Made by a program: the position numbers and the translations under genes. From Duganella sp. BJB480 (GTDB lineage: Bacteria; Pseudomonadota; Gammaproteobacteria; Burkholderiales; Burkholderiaceae_D): 64,000 nucleotides of DNA. Of this stretch, positions 9,966 through 19,142 are shown piece by piece (position 1 is the stretch's first letter; each line of letters opens with the position of its first letter). The notes under the pieces were generated by a model, which worked only from the letters and a program-made list of their open reading frames with translations, was not told the DNA's origin and ran no database searches. Where the stretch lies: the NCBI GenBank assembly GCA_003416985.1, contig QVIN01000003.1:434001-498000 (forward strand), read 5' to 3'.

Positions 9966-11000
9966 ATGCGTAAATTTCTTCCCGCAGCAGTCATGGCCCT
10001 CTGCGCCATCACCCTCACCAACGCAGGCGCACAAGAACAGCGGCCCGCAGCAACGGCGCAACAGGCCAAGCCGTTGACCAAGGCGGACAAGGCCGCAGCC
10101 GTCGAACTCCTGGCCCAACGCCTCGCCGCCAACTACGTCTATGCCGACGCCGGCAACAAGATGGCCGCCGCCATCCGCGACCATTTGCGCAAGGGCGACT
10201 ACGAAAAGGTTGCGACGGACGCGGAATTCGCAGAATTGCTGACGGCCCATATCCAAGCATCCAATCCAGACAAACACCTGCGCATCCGCTACGCTCCAAG
10301 CGCAAAGCCCGATATGCCTCGCCCCTCGGCCACGCAAGCCATGCCTGCCGGAGATAAGAAGAGCGTGACCTTCGGGAACTATGTGAATTTCGGATTTGAA
10401 AAGGTGGAGCGCCTACCGGGCAATATTATGTACCTCAAGTTGAACGGATTCTTTGAAGCCACTTACGCCAAGGCAGCCGCTACGGCAGCCATGAACTTCG
10501 CAGCCAATGGCAACGCGATGATCATCGACCTGCGCGAAAACGGCGGCGGCGACCCGCGCATGGTGGCATTCGTGGCAAGCTACCTGCTCGGCGATAAGAA
10601 GATCCATCTGTCGGACATCTACTTCAGGGCTGACAATGAAACCGATTCTTTCTGGAGCGACCCATCCGTTCCGGGACAGCGCTTTGGTGCGGATAAGCCT
10701 GTCTACGTACTAACCAGCGGCAAAACCTTCTCCGCAGCCGAAGATTTCACGTACAACCTCCAGGCCATCAAGCGCATCACTGTGGTTGGTGAAACCAGCG
10801 GCGGCGGCGCGCATCCGATCCGGCCGTTCCCTATCGAGCCGAACATGGTCGCCGTGATCCCGGTCGGGCGTTCGATCAACCTGGTCACCAAAGGCAATTG
10901 GGAAGGTAGGCAAGCCTTTAACGCAACCCAAATATCCTCAATAAATTCGTGTCTGGCTAAACGCCCGACAAGGACAAAAACAGATCTGTCCCACGCGTAA
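9966..11000 (+). CDS. S41-family peptidase with altered C terminus
   Basis: 344 residues from the ATG at 9966; an in-frame ATG at 9930 would precede a normal Sec signal peptide (MRKFLPAAVMALCAITLT...AGAQ), so the downstream start is preferred. The exported mature protein has an IRBP/TSP-like S41 core: 'LRENGGGDPRMVAFVASYLL' and 'VLTSGKTFSAAEDFTYNL' with the candidate nucleophile Ser. The family normally continues after 'NWEG' with a 'GVxPDVxVPAxxAL' strand. Here the frame instead runs into an Arg/Lys/Thr-rich tail (about 30 residues) and stops. The C terminus is therefore probably replaced or frameshifted, and activity is uncertain. Confidence 0.8.
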   Translation: MRKFLPAAVMALCAITLTNAGAQEQRPAATAQQAKPLTKADKAAAVELLAQRLAANYVYADAGNKMAAAIRDHLRKGDYEKVATDAEFAELLTAHIQASNPDKHLRIRYAPSAKPDMPRPSATQAMPAGDKKSVTFGNYVNFGFEKVERLPGNIMYLKLNGFFEATYAKAAATAAMNFAANGNAMIIDLRENGGGDPRMVAFVASYLLGDKKIHLSDIYFRADNETDSFWSDPSVPGQRFGADKPVYVLTSGKTFSAAEDFTYNLQAIKRITVVGETSGGGAHPIRPFPIEPNMVAVIPVGRSINLVTKGNWEGRQAFNATQISSINSCLAKRPTRTKTDLSHA

Positions 11001-11166
11001 GGTGAAGCCAGCATAGCGGTTTTATGATGTTTTGGCAATAGAAAGAAGAGTTCGCCTTTAGGTTAACTAATGCTTAAAAAATAAGCAGCGCGCGGCACGG
11101 CCGTTGCTCCTGCCGGCAGTTTAGCGCCGAACAACTCGTTCAATCTCGCACTAGATAGAGCAAGAG

Positions 11167-12207
11167 CTATCTGACATCCTGAAGATTATCCAAACGCTCG
11201 CGATAAGACCGGCGTAAGCAATCGACGTCTGAACATCGATCTCTGTTGTACTTAAGCCAGTCGCCCTGGAAACCCATCAAAGCATCCTTATCTCGGGTCT
11301 GGCGTAGTGCTGCTTGATATGCTAGCGCCATGTTTGCATCGGCTGTTGTCAACTCAGGGGTTCCACAAATTAAGTGCTCGACACGGGAGTTGGCTTTGCG
11401 ACAATCGACACTGTGCCACTGCTCGCTGACGGAGTCCACATCACTGATCGATTGTTTAACCTCATCCCCTTGTGCGCCCTGAGAATCGATAGATGATGAC
11501 ACAGGGCTATTACTGACTGGAGAAGGCGCAACTGTATCCGCAACAGAATTTTTCTCTACGACATGAGCAGCAATAACGGAACGGGTCAGTACGGACACAG
11601 TATCGAATCTAAAAATAAACTCAGGATCCTTCAACTTACCACGCAAGGTTAAACTTCCTTCTTTAATGCAATCGTTTTCACTACCGGCAAAAAAATTCCC
11701 GCTTATGCGCACGGAGGCATTCGTTTGCATCCTTGACGCCGCCTTAAATACTTGGGAACCTGGTTCCATCAGAGTACGGTCACTAATGTCAGATAGATCA
11801 TTGTTCCAAGTTTTCAAAATGATATTGGGGGCAATCTCAACAGCGAAAACGCCTTTCCCATCACTATTTGCATCCACCTTAGACACGCGGCCAGTCCAAC
11901 CTTGAATAGTCCCACTTGCCAGCAGTTTGCAAATGGCGGCATCTCGGTCAGCCTTAATGCCTCCACGCTGCATATCGTTCTGAGCGTTGCTCTGCGCCGC
12001 TTGAGCTCGACCTACGGCATCGATAAATGCCGCCTCATCTTGGGGGCGCTCAGCATTTACCAGGTCAGTAGCTATCGGCGCAGCAGAAGGACCTCCGGAA
12101 GTCTCGGAGCTACTAGGAGAGGGAGCGGCATCCCTTCTCTCACAACCTGTGCTGATAGTAGCAATCACGAACAATGTTGCCACCAAGAGGTGTCGCTGAA
12201 CTGTCAT
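11167..12207 (-). CDS. Lipoprotein with C-terminal LprI/DUF1311-like domain
   Basis: 346 residues. A lipoprotein signal peptide is present (hydrophobic 'LLVATLFVIATI' then 'STGC', slightly atypical lipobox), followed by a Ser/Pro-rich linker. The middle part (about residues 60-200) has no recognised family. The C-terminal ~85 residues match the LprI/DUF1311 pattern: paired Cys ('VDCRKA', 'HLICGTPEL'), 'ADANMALAYQAALRQ', 'FQGDWLKYNRDRCSDVDCL' and 'SYRERLDNL'. LprI-type domains are periplasmic and some inhibit lysozyme; a protective envelope role is inference. Base composition is less GC-rich than neighbours, consistent with the surrounding island. Confidence 0.7.
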   Translation of the reverse strand: MTVQRHLLVATLFVIATISTGCERRDAAPSPSSSETSGGPSAAPIATDLVNAERPQDEAAFIDAVGRAQAAQSNAQNDMQRGGIKADRDAAICKLLASGTIQGWTGRVSKVDANSDGKGVFAVEIAPNIILKTWNNDLSDISDRTLMEPGSQVFKAASRMQTNASVRISGNFFAGSENDCIKEGSLTLRGKLKDPEFIFRFDTVSVLTRSVIAAHVVEKNSVADTVAPSPVSNSPVSSSIDSQGAQGDEVKQSISDVDSVSEQWHSVDCRKANSRVEHLICGTPELTTADANMALAYQAALRQTRDKDALMGFQGDWLKYNRDRCSDVDCLRRSYRERLDNLQDVR

Positions 12208-12431
12208 TTTAGTTTTACTTTCAGTCGCAGATCAAGAATCCAGAATAGCATTTCTGCAATACATTGCCAATTTTTAAATCCGGCTGCCGCTAGGCATCAC
12301 TTCACGCCTTGGTTCCCAGCAGCAGCGCTACAGCAAACGAACCTGACTGTGGCGTCCACGGCATGTCAAAAAAGCACTTTCCGTAACACAAGGGCAGGCC
12401 CTGTTTGTAAATTCTAGAAGAGCGAATCGAA
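12208..12431. other. Intergenic, AT-richer, nothing recognised
   Basis: 224 bp between the LprI-like lipoprotein gene and the integrase remnant. I looked here for a copy of the tRNA-Thr 3' end that would mark an att site and found none convincing. The only similarity is a short 'gaatcgaact' near 12425. Confidence 0.4.
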
Positions 12432-12893
12432 CTAGGAAATTTCAAGTCTATATTGTAGGAATGAGCACAGGTGCCCTAATTCCTCGGACAATAACAACCT
12501 TGCCGAAAGATCCCGCTGCCGCTGCGCCGGATTCAGCTGAGATGACCGAGGGCCGCCGCGCGCAGGGCATTGCCAGCCTGTGAGCAGTAGGTAACGTAGC
12601 TGCGCATAATGGTGGCGGAGGCCGTGAACCCCGTGGATGCCCGCCTTGTCGCACTGAGAGCGGAACCGCTGTAACTGATCGCGATACCGCATTTGTTCGG
12701 GGATAAGGCTACCGCTAGCGGCGAGCCGCTTGGCTTCGTTGAGAGCTTCACGCTGCGCGGGTGTGCGAATTGCGATCTCACGATATTTACCGCCTTTAGT
12801 CCAAGTGTCCTTTAGCTTCAGTCGATCGCCGCCATCGGCCCACGCAGGAACGATCTTGATGCTCTCCTCTCGCCTCAAGCCAAAGGCGGATTA
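12432..12893 (-). pseudogene. C-terminal remnant of a second tyrosine integrase
   Basis: The frame encodes a tyrosine recombinase catalytic half: 'FGLRREESIKI' (first catalytic Arg), 'LKDTWTKGGKYREIAIRT', 'IHGVHGLRHHYAQLRY' (H-x2-R motif) and 'LSEELGH' with a Tyr shortly before the end. This is the 'integrase domain-containing' phage family. The N-terminal half is missing. The open frame starts only at a TTG at 12878, while coding similarity begins upstream at 12893 inside the 3' end of the other integrase. The two genes have therefore been joined by a deletion. Confidence 0.65.
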
Positions 12894-14065
12894 TCGAGGT
12901 AGTCGGCCCAGCGCTGCATCATCGCAGCGCGGGCCGGTAGATGCGCGGTGCGGTTGTATGCGCGCCCGTTCGGATCGATCACGCGGTGCGCCAGCTGATG
13001 CTCGATCAGGTCCACGCGCTCGTTCAGCACCTCGTCCAGGATCGTCCGCGCCGTCGCGCGGAAACCATGTGCCGTCATGACGTCTTTCGCGAATCCCATG
13101 CCGCGCAGCGCTGCGTTGATGGTGTTCTCGCTCATACATGCGTCCTCTGTACGGAGACTGGGGAAGACATACTTCCCATGCCCGGTCACGCGGTAAAGTT
13201 CACGAAGAATTTCCAAGGCTTGCGTGGGGAGCGGCACCATGTGCTCCAACTTCATTTTCATTTTCGCCGCCGGGATGCGCCACTCCGCCGCATCCAGATC
13301 GAATTCCCGCCATTCTGCGGCGCGTAATTCTCCCGGACGCACAAACAGCATAGGCGTGAGTTTTAACGCCGCCACGGCCACCACGTGACCGTTATAGGCG
13401 GATATCGAGCGTAACAACACCGCCAGCTCCTTCGGCTCCGTGATCGCCGCGAAATTCGTCCTCGGTATGGCAACCAGTGCGCCCTTCAAGTCCGGTGTCA
13501 CGTCGCGCTCCAGCCAGCCGATCGCCACGCCATAGCGCAGGATCTGGCCGCACACCTGTTTGATGCGGTGGGCCGAGTCGATCGCGCCGCGCGCTTCGAC
13601 GCGCTGTATGACGCCAAGAATGTCGCGCGGCTTGATGGTCGATACCGGCAAGTTGCCGATGAAGGGGAACAGATCGTGTTCTAGCCAGGCCAGTACCTTG
13701 TCCTGGGTGTGCGCACTGCGGCTGGCCTCCATCTTCGTCAGCCACTGACGCGCCAGCGCCTCAAAGGTGTTTTAATCAGGCTCCTGCAGATCCGCACGCG
13801 CATCGACCTTCGGCGGCTTCGGATCGACACCAGCGCGCAACTGCTTACGTGCATCCGCACATAGCTCGCGTGCTTCCGCCAGCGAGACTTCAGGATAGAT
13901 GCCGAGAGCCAAGGTCTTGTGCTTGCCATCGAAGCGGTAATTCATGCGCCAGTACTTGTTTGACTCTTTGACAAGTAAGTACAGCGATCGGCCGTCGCTA
14001 TATTTGTCGCCGCTGGGTTTGCCGGAATGCTTGAGTTTCCGTACGAAAAGGTCGGTAAGGGCCAT
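12875..14065 (-). pseudogene. P4-type tyrosine integrase interrupted by an in-frame stop
   Basis: The ancestral gene would start at the ATG at 14065 ('MALTDLFVRKLKHSGKPSGD', the DUF4102 arm-type DNA-binding domain) and end at 12875, about 396 codons, the normal P4-integrase size. A TAA at 13772-13774 falls right after '...DLQEPD' and the same frame then continues 'NTFEALARQWLTKMEAS', so this is a nonsense change rather than a frameshift. The catalytic half keeps 'RPGELRAAEW', 'TAHGFRATART', 'HQLAH' and 'AYNRTAHL'. It lies directly beside the 3' end of tRNA-Thr, the classic P4-integrase position. It could only work by readthrough. Confidence 0.85.
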
Positions 14066-14090
14066 GACTGCCTCCCGGAGTGATCTGGCG

Positions 14091-14148
14091 CCAAATGAGG
14101 GACCAAACTTCCAAGTGAGGGACCAGACGCCTTTTGGTCCCTCACTCG
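14091..14148. repeat. Three copies of a ~16-bp motif upstream of the integrase
   Basis: The motif AgTGAGGGACCAAA occurs at 14091-14107 and 14111-14127 as direct repeats spaced 20 bp apart. A third, inverted copy lies at 14132-14148. They lie between the integrase start and the tRNA-Thr gene, where arm-type integrase binding sites and att sites lie in P4-like elements. A role as integrase arm sites or as an operator is inferred from position only. Confidence 0.6.
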
Positions 14149-14190
14149 TCGTGGATTTCATGGTACTCCGACGGATTTGAAGAGACAATA

Positions 14191-14226
14191 AAAAACCCGC
14201 TTCTCCTATGAGGAGAGCGGGTTTTT
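14191..14226 (-). terminator. Rho-independent terminator of tRNA-Thr
   Basis: A GC-rich hairpin (ACCCGC...TCTCCT, loop ATG, AGGAGA...GCGGGT, one bulged base) flanked by A-run and T-run. It lies 32 bp beyond the tRNA 3' end on the transcribed strand. Confidence 0.8.
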
Positions 14227-14257
14227 AGACTTCTTGGTATTTCTTACTGCTGAGTTC

Positions 14258-14333
14258 TGGTGCCGCTTGCCGGAATCGAACTGGCGACCTTTTCATTACG
14301 AATGAACTGCTCTACCAACTGAGCTAAAGCGGC
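14258..14333 (-). tRNA. tRNA-Thr (anticodon CGT)
   Basis: A 76-nt cloverleaf with encoded CCA. The acceptor stem GCCGCTT pairs with AAGCGGC, the D arm is GCTC..GAGC, the anticodon loop TTCGTAA gives CGT, and the T arm has TTCGATT. Like E. coli tRNA-Thr(CGT) it has a G-A at the top of the anticodon stem. The gene reads ACG codons, frequent in this GC-rich genome. A broken P4-type integrase gene adjoins its 3' end, so this tRNA is the probable attachment site of the neighbouring island. Confidence 0.95.
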
Positions 14334-14439
14334 GAAGTCGCACATTCTAACAAATATTTCTTGCTACACGCTAGTCCCTGCACGATAAATTTTAGCCATG
14401 CTGCAAAAATATCATTGCTTTGTGCGGTTTTGAAGCTTC

Positions 14440-15441
14440 TCAGCCCGCGTGGTAGCCCGTCACCACCGCCACTTCGTCCCGCGAACCCAGGAACACCGGC
14501 ACGCGCTGGTGCAGCTTGTGCGGCTGGATCTCCATGATGCGGTTCTGGCCGTCGGTGGCCGCGCCGCCCGCCTGTTCGACGATGAAGGCCATCGGATTGG
14601 CCTCATACATCAAGCGCAGCTTGCCCGGCATCGACGTGTCGCGCGTGTCGGCCGGGTACATGAAGATGCCGCCGCGGTTCAGGATGCGGTGCACGTCCGC
14701 CACCATCGAGGCGATCCAGCGCATGTTGAAGTTGGTGCCGCGCGGGCCCGTGTCGCCGGCCAGCAGCTCGCTGACGTAGCGCTGCACCGGCGCGTGCCAG
14801 TGGCGCTGGTTCGACATGTTGATCGCGAATTCCTTGGTCTTGGCCGGGATCTGCATGTCGCGCTGCGTAAGCACCCACGAACCCATCTCGCGGTCCAGCG
14901 TGAAGCAGTTGACGCCGTTGCCGGTGGTGAGCACCAGCATGGTCTGCGGGCCGTACACGGCGTAGCCTGCGGCCACTTGCTTGGTACCTGCCTGCATGAA
15001 GTCGGCCTCGGTCGGCTGGCCCATGCCTTCCGGCGCCTTCAGCACCGAGAAGATGGTGCCGATGGAGACGTTGACGTCGATGTTCGACGAGCCGTCCAGT
15101 GGGTCGAACAGCAGCATGTATTCGCCTTTGGGATAGCGGTTCGGGATCGGGTGGATCGACTCCATCTCTTCCGACGCCATCGCCGCCAGGTGGCCGCCCC
15201 ATTCGTTCGCTTCCAGCAGGATTTCGTTGGAGATGATGTCCAGCTTTTTCTGCACTTCGCCCTGGATGTTCTCGGTGTCGGCGGTGCCGAGCACTTCACC
15301 CAGCGCGCCTTTGCCCACCGAGTGGCTGATGGTTTTGCAGGCGCGTGCGACCACCTCGATCAGCAGGCGCAGTTCGGCCGGGATCGAGTTGTTCTGGCGC
15401 TGTTCTTCCACCAGGTATTGTGTGAGGCTGATGCGTTTCAT
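14440..15441 (-). CDS. fbp: Fructose-1,6-bisphosphatase, class I
   Basis: 333 residues, normal FBPase I length. It hydrolyses fructose-1,6-bisphosphate to fructose-6-phosphate in gluconeogenesis, in the cytosol, with Mg2+. The metal-binding signature '[15 protein letters not shown]' and the upstream Glu pair in 'MASEEME' are present. The substrate region includes '[20 protein letters not shown]'. It lies 42 bp downstream of pepN on the same strand and is probably cotranscribed, an order common in Burkholderiales. Confidence 0.97.
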   Translation of the reverse strand: MKRISLTQYLVEEQRQNNSIPAELRLLIEVVARACKTISHSVGKGALGEVLGTADTENIQGEVQKKLDIISNEILLEANEWGGHLAAMASEEMESIHPIPNRYPKGEYMLLFDPLDGSSNIDVNVSIGTIFSVLKAPEGMGQPTEADFMQAGTKQVAAGYAVYGPQTMLVLTTGNGVNCFTLDREMGSWVLTQRDMQIPAKTKEFAINMSNQRHWHAPVQRYVSELLAGDTGPRGTNFNMRWIASMVADVHRILNRGGIFMYPADTRDTSMPGKLRLMYEANPMAFIVEQAGGAATDGQNRIMEIQPHKLHQRVPVFLGSRDEVAVVTGYHAG

Positions 15442-15483
15442 GGTTTCCCTTGCGTTGAATATAAATCGTATAAATTGTTATGC

Positions 15484-18162
15484 TTAATTGGCCAGCGCCT
15501 TGGTGACCACTTCCAGCACGTCGTTCGACAGCTTGGCGCGGCCGGCGACTTTTTCCAGCGCCTTCTTCATCTTGGCCTGCAGCGCCGGCGCGTATCGGCG
15601 CCAGCGGTCCATGCCGCGCGCCAGGCGCGCCGCCACCTGCGGGTTGATCGCGTCGAGCTTGATGACGAATTCGGCCCAGAATTCATAGGCGCTGCCGTCC
15701 GCCGCGTGGAACTGCGACGGGTTGGCGCTGGTGAAGTTGAAGATCAAACTGCGCGCGCGGTTCGGGTTCTTCAGCGTGAAGGCCGGGTGCTGCATCAGCT
15801 TGCGCACGGCGGCCACGTTGGTGGTCGGCGCGGCGGCCTGCATGGCGAACCATTTGTCGATCACCAGCGCCTCGTGTTCGAAGTCCTGGTAGAACGCCTT
15901 CAAGTACGGGCCCGCTTCGGCGCCGCTGTGGATCATGGACACCAGCGCGGCGGAGCGGTCGGTCATGTTGCCGGCCTTTTCGAACTGCTGCTGCGCGAGC
16001 TTCAGTTCCGCCATGTCCGGCGCCACCATCAGGTAGGACAGGCACAGGTTCTTCAGCGCGCGCTTGCCGGCCGAGAGCGCGTCCGGGCTGTAGGCGCCGG
16101 GCGTCTGGTTGGCGTGGTATTGCGCCAGCAGCTCGCTCTTCAGGGCCGCGCCGATGGTGCGGCGCATGAACTGGCGCGCCACGTGGATGGCTTGCGGGTC
16201 GACCACGTCCATCTGCTCGGCGATGATGATTTCCGACGGCAGGATCAGCGCCAGCTCGCGGAAGGCTGGGTCCAGCGTGTCGTCGGTCAGCACGGCGCGC
16301 TGGGCGTCGATGAAGGTGGCGTCCAGTTTCAGGCCGGCGTCGCTGCCGCCGGCGGCCGCCACTTGCGCGGTCAGCTTCAGCAGGCGCTCCATCGCCAGCC
16401 GCTGGCCCGCTTCCCAGCGGTTGACCGGGTCGCTGTCGTGGCTGAACAGGTGCAGCAGCTCGTCGTCGGTGTAGTCGTATTCGAGGATCACCGGCGCCGA
16501 GAAGTCGCGCAGGATCGATGGCGTGGGCCGCTCGTCGACGTGGCGGAAGCGGAAGATCTGCTCCTGCTCGGTCAGCTCCAGCACCACCGTGGTGGCGCCC
16601 TTGGCGTGCTTGCCGCCTTCCAGCGTCAGCGGCAGGTCCTTGCCGCTGGCGCTCAGCAGGCCGACCGCCACCGGGATGTGGAACGGCAGTTTGTCGGCCT
16701 GGCCGGCGGAGGCCAAGGAGGACGAAGGAGCACGCTGGCTGAGGATGATGTCGAAGTTGCGCTTGACGGCGTCGTAGCGCGTGCGCGCGGTGACGATGGG
16801 CGTGCCGGCCTGCGAGTACCAGCGTTCGAACTGGCGCAGGTCGCGGCCGTTGGCGTCGGCCATGGCGGCGCGGAAGTCGTCGCATTCGACGGCCTGGCCG
16901 TCGTGGCGCTTGAAGTACAGGTCCATGCCCTTGCGGAAGCCGTCGCGGCCCACCAGGGTCTGGTACATGCGTACCACTTCGGCGCCCTTTTCATACACGG
17001 TGACGGTGTAGAAGTTGTTGATCTCGACGAAGGAGTCGGGCCGCACCGGGTGCGACATCGGGCCGGCGTCCTCGGGGAACTGGGCCTGGCGCAAGGTCCG
17101 CACCTGGTCGATGCGGGTGACGGCGCGGCCGCTGTCGGTGCCGATCATGTCGGCGGAAAACTCCTGGTCGCGGAACACGGTCAGGCCTTCCTTCAGCGAC
17201 AGCTGGAACCAGTCGCGGCAAGTCACGCGGTTGCCGGTCCAGTTGTGGAAGTATTCGTGGCCGACCACGGCTTCGATGCCGGCGTAGTCGATGTCCGTGG
17301 CCACGCGCGGGTTGGCCAGCACGAACTTGGTGTTGAAGATGTTCAGGCCCTTGTTCTCCATCGCGCCCATGTTGAAGTCGCCCACGGCGACGATCATGAA
17401 GCGGTCCAGGTCCAGCTCCAGGCCGAAGCGTTCCTCGTCCCAGCGGATCGAGTTCTTCAGCGACTGCATGGCGTAGTCGGTCTTGTCGAGGTTGCCCTCC
17501 TCCACCCACACCTGCAGCAGCACCTCGCGGCCCGATTGCAGCGTGTAGCGCTCTTCCTGGCACACCAGGCGCGCCGCCACCAGCGCGAACAGGTAGGACG
17601 GCTTCTTGAACGGGTCTTCCCACTTGGCGTAGTGGCGGCCGTCGCCCAAGTCGCCCTCCTCGATCAGGTTGCCGTTCGACAGCAGCACCGGATAGGCGGC
17701 CTTGTCGGCGCGCAGCATCACGGTGTACTTGGCCATCACGTCCGGACGGTCCGGGAAATAGGTGATGCGGCGGAAGCCCTCGGCCTCGCACTGCGTGAAG
17801 AAATTGCCGTTCGAGACGTACAGGCCGGACAGGCTGGTGTTCTGCACCGGCGCGCACAGCGTTTCGATCTCCAGCACCGCCTTGGCCGGGGCCTTGCGGA
17901 TGGTCAGCGTGCTGCCGTTCAGATGGTATTCCGTCGGCGCCAGCGTCTTGCCGTTCAGGCGCAGCGCCACCAGTTCGATCTCCTCGCCGTGCAGCACGAT
18001 GTCGCGGCTCTTGCTGGCCGGGTTCTGCCGCATGGTGATGCGGTTGGCCACCACGGTGCGGTCGGGATCCAGGTCGAAGCCGAGTTCAACGGTATCAACC
18101 AGGTAGGCGGGAGGGGTGTAATCTTTGCGGAATATCGTCTGTGGACTGCTGTCTGTGCGCAT
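15484..18162 (-). CDS. pepN: Aminopeptidase N (M1 family)
   Basis: 892 residues from the ATG at 18162. The frame is open further upstream to 18303, but that 47-residue extension is not family-like while 'MRTDSSPQTIFRKDYTPP' is. It is a cytosolic zinc metallopeptidase that removes N-terminal residues in the last steps of protein turnover. The exopeptidase motif 'GAMENKGLNIF' (about residue 267), zinc motif 'HEYFHNW' (about 304) and distal Glu in 'LKEGLTVFRDQEF' are all visible. Length matches E. coli PepN (870). It is followed by fbp. Confidence 0.97.
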   Translation of the reverse strand: MRTDSSPQTIFRKDYTPPAYLVDTVELGFDLDPDRTVVANRITMRQNPASKSRDIVLHGEEIELVALRLNGKTLAPTEYHLNGSTLTIRKAPAKAVLEIETLCAPVQNTSLSGLYVSNGNFFTQCEAEGFRRITYFPDRPDVMAKYTVMLRADKAAYPVLLSNGNLIEEGDLGDGRHYAKWEDPFKKPSYLFALVAARLVCQEERYTLQSGREVLLQVWVEEGNLDKTDYAMQSLKNSIRWDEERFGLELDLDRFMIVAVGDFNMGAMENKGLNIFNTKFVLANPRVATDIDYAGIEAVVGHEYFHNWTGNRVTCRDWFQLSLKEGLTVFRDQEFSADMIGTDSGRAVTRIDQVRTLRQAQFPEDAGPMSHPVRPDSFVEINNFYTVTVYEKGAEVVRMYQTLVGRDGFRKGMDLYFKRHDGQAVECDDFRAAMADANGRDLRQFERWYSQAGTPIVTARTRYDAVKRNFDIILSQRAPSSSLASAGQADKLPFHIPVAVGLLSASGKDLPLTLEGGKHAKGATTVVLELTEQEQIFRFRHVDERPTPSILRDFSAPVILEYDYTDDELLHLFSHDSDPVNRWEAGQRLAMERLLKLTAQVAAAGGSDAGLKLDATFIDAQRAVLTDDTLDPAFRELALILPSEIIIAEQMDVVDPQAIHVARQFMRRTIGAALKSELLAQYHANQTPGAYSPDALSAGKRALKNLCLSYLMVAPDMAELKLAQQQFEKAGNMTDRSAALVSMIHSGAEAGPYLKAFYQDFEHEALVIDKWFAMQAAAPTTNVAAVRKLMQHPAFTLKNPNRARSLIFNFTSANPSQFHAADGSAYEFWAEFVIKLDAINPQVAARLARGMDRWRRYAPALQAKMKKALEKVAGRAKLSNDVLEVVTKALAN

Positions 18163-18372
18163 TGGAGGACTCTGGTGACGTAAGCAAAAGCCTATTTTAC
18201 CAATACCAGCCGCCGGAGGACGGGCGAATTGCCTGAGCCGGCCCGGATCGGCGGCAGATAAGTTGCTGGTTTCCACCTTGCCGTAACATTCTGTAATAAT
18301 CATGCAAGGGCGAAGCCGCCGTCGTAAACTTAGATTTGTAAAATACCGTCTGTTACCGAGAGAGGCAACATC

Positions 18373-19044
18373 ATGAAATATCTCGCCTTACTGGCCACCG
18401 CGGCAGTCATGCTGCTGAGCGGCTGCGCCACCACCATCCACAGCGACGTCACGGCCTTCAACGCCTGGCCGGCCGACCTGCAGGACAAATCCTATGCCTT
18501 CGAAGCGCCGCAGGGCGCGGACGACACGCTGGAATACCGCAATTATCAAGTGCTTGTGAGCAATGAACTGGGCAAGCTGGGCTTCCACCAGGCGGCCGGC
18601 AACCAGCAGCCGAAGTTGCTTGTCGGCATGAAATTCAGCACCATCGACCATCCGGTGCGGGTGCTGGAGGCGGATGATCCCTTCATGGGGCCGTATTGGG
18701 GACCGGGCTATGGCCGTTACAGCTGGGGGTATTCGCGCTGGGGTTATCGTCCGTACTTCTACGATCCGTTCCGCTACTACGGTCCGATGATGGTGGAGGA
18801 GCGCATCAAGCATGAGTACCAGCGCCAGCTGCGCGTGACCATCAACACCATCGACGGCCGCAAGCTGTACGACGTCACGGTGCAAAACACCAGCCGCGTG
18901 CAGGCCACGCCGCATGTGATGCCGGCGCTGGTGCAAAGCGCCTTCACCGGCTTCCCCGGCGTGAACGGGGTGCCGCGCAAGGTGGACCTGACCATCGATC
19001 CGAAGACCGAAACGGTCGACGCCACGCCGGCCAAGGCCGGCTAA
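18373..19044 (+). CDS. DUF4136-type lipoprotein
   Basis: 223 residues. It has a clear lipoprotein signal 'LLATAAVMLLSGC' with Cys as the first mature residue, then a DUF4136-like domain ('FNAWPADLQDKSYAFEAP', 'LVSNELGKLGF', 'LLVGMKFST'). A central segment rich in Gly, Tyr and Trp (GPYWGPGYGRY, SWGYSRWGYRPYFYD) is typical of this family. It is probably anchored in the outer membrane. No function is established for the family that I can name. A strong palindrome follows its stop codon. Confidence 0.8.
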   Translation: MKYLALLATAAVMLLSGCATTIHSDVTAFNAWPADLQDKSYAFEAPQGADDTLEYRNYQVLVSNELGKLGFHQAAGNQQPKLLVGMKFSTIDHPVRVLEADDPFMGPYWGPGYGRYSWGYSRWGYRPYFYDPFRYYGPMMVEERIKHEYQRQLRVTINTIDGRKLYDVTVQNTSRVQATPHVMPALVQSAFTGFPGVNGVPRKVDLTIDPKTETVDATPAKAG

Positions 19045-19050
19045 AAAAGC

Positions 19051-19136
19051 GGGGGTCAAGTCTGACATTCGGACACGAGCTCTGCCGTAGCGGGCGCTAC
19101 GGCAGAGCTCGTGTCCGAATGTCAGACTTGACCCCC
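19051..19136. repeat. Perfect 86-bp palindrome between convergent genes
   Basis: Two exactly complementary 42-bp arms (19051-19092 and 19095-19136) surround a 2-base loop (GG). The arms begin GGGGGTCAAGTCTGAC. It fills almost the whole gap between the stops of the DUF4136 lipoprotein gene and qor. In RNA it would form a very stable hairpin from either strand, so it may end transcription in both directions. Its length and perfection exceed an ordinary terminator and suggest a recently copied repeat unit. Confidence 0.9.
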
Positions 19137-19142
19137 GTGGTT

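Noticed and set aside
10940..11000. A possible short repeat (ggacaaaaacagatctgtccc) in the S41 tail
   Set aside because: It has a small palindromic core but no second copy in the window, so it was not listed as a repeat.
12400..12440. A possible att repeat of tRNA-Thr ('gaatcgaact' near 12425)
   Set aside because: Only about ten bases match the T-arm region. This is too short and common in T-arm-like sequence to call an att site.
14449..18183. 1244-codon plus-strand frame opposite fbp and pepN
   Set aside because: It is the antisense shadow of two well-supported genes, with His/Val/Gln-rich composition and no domain.
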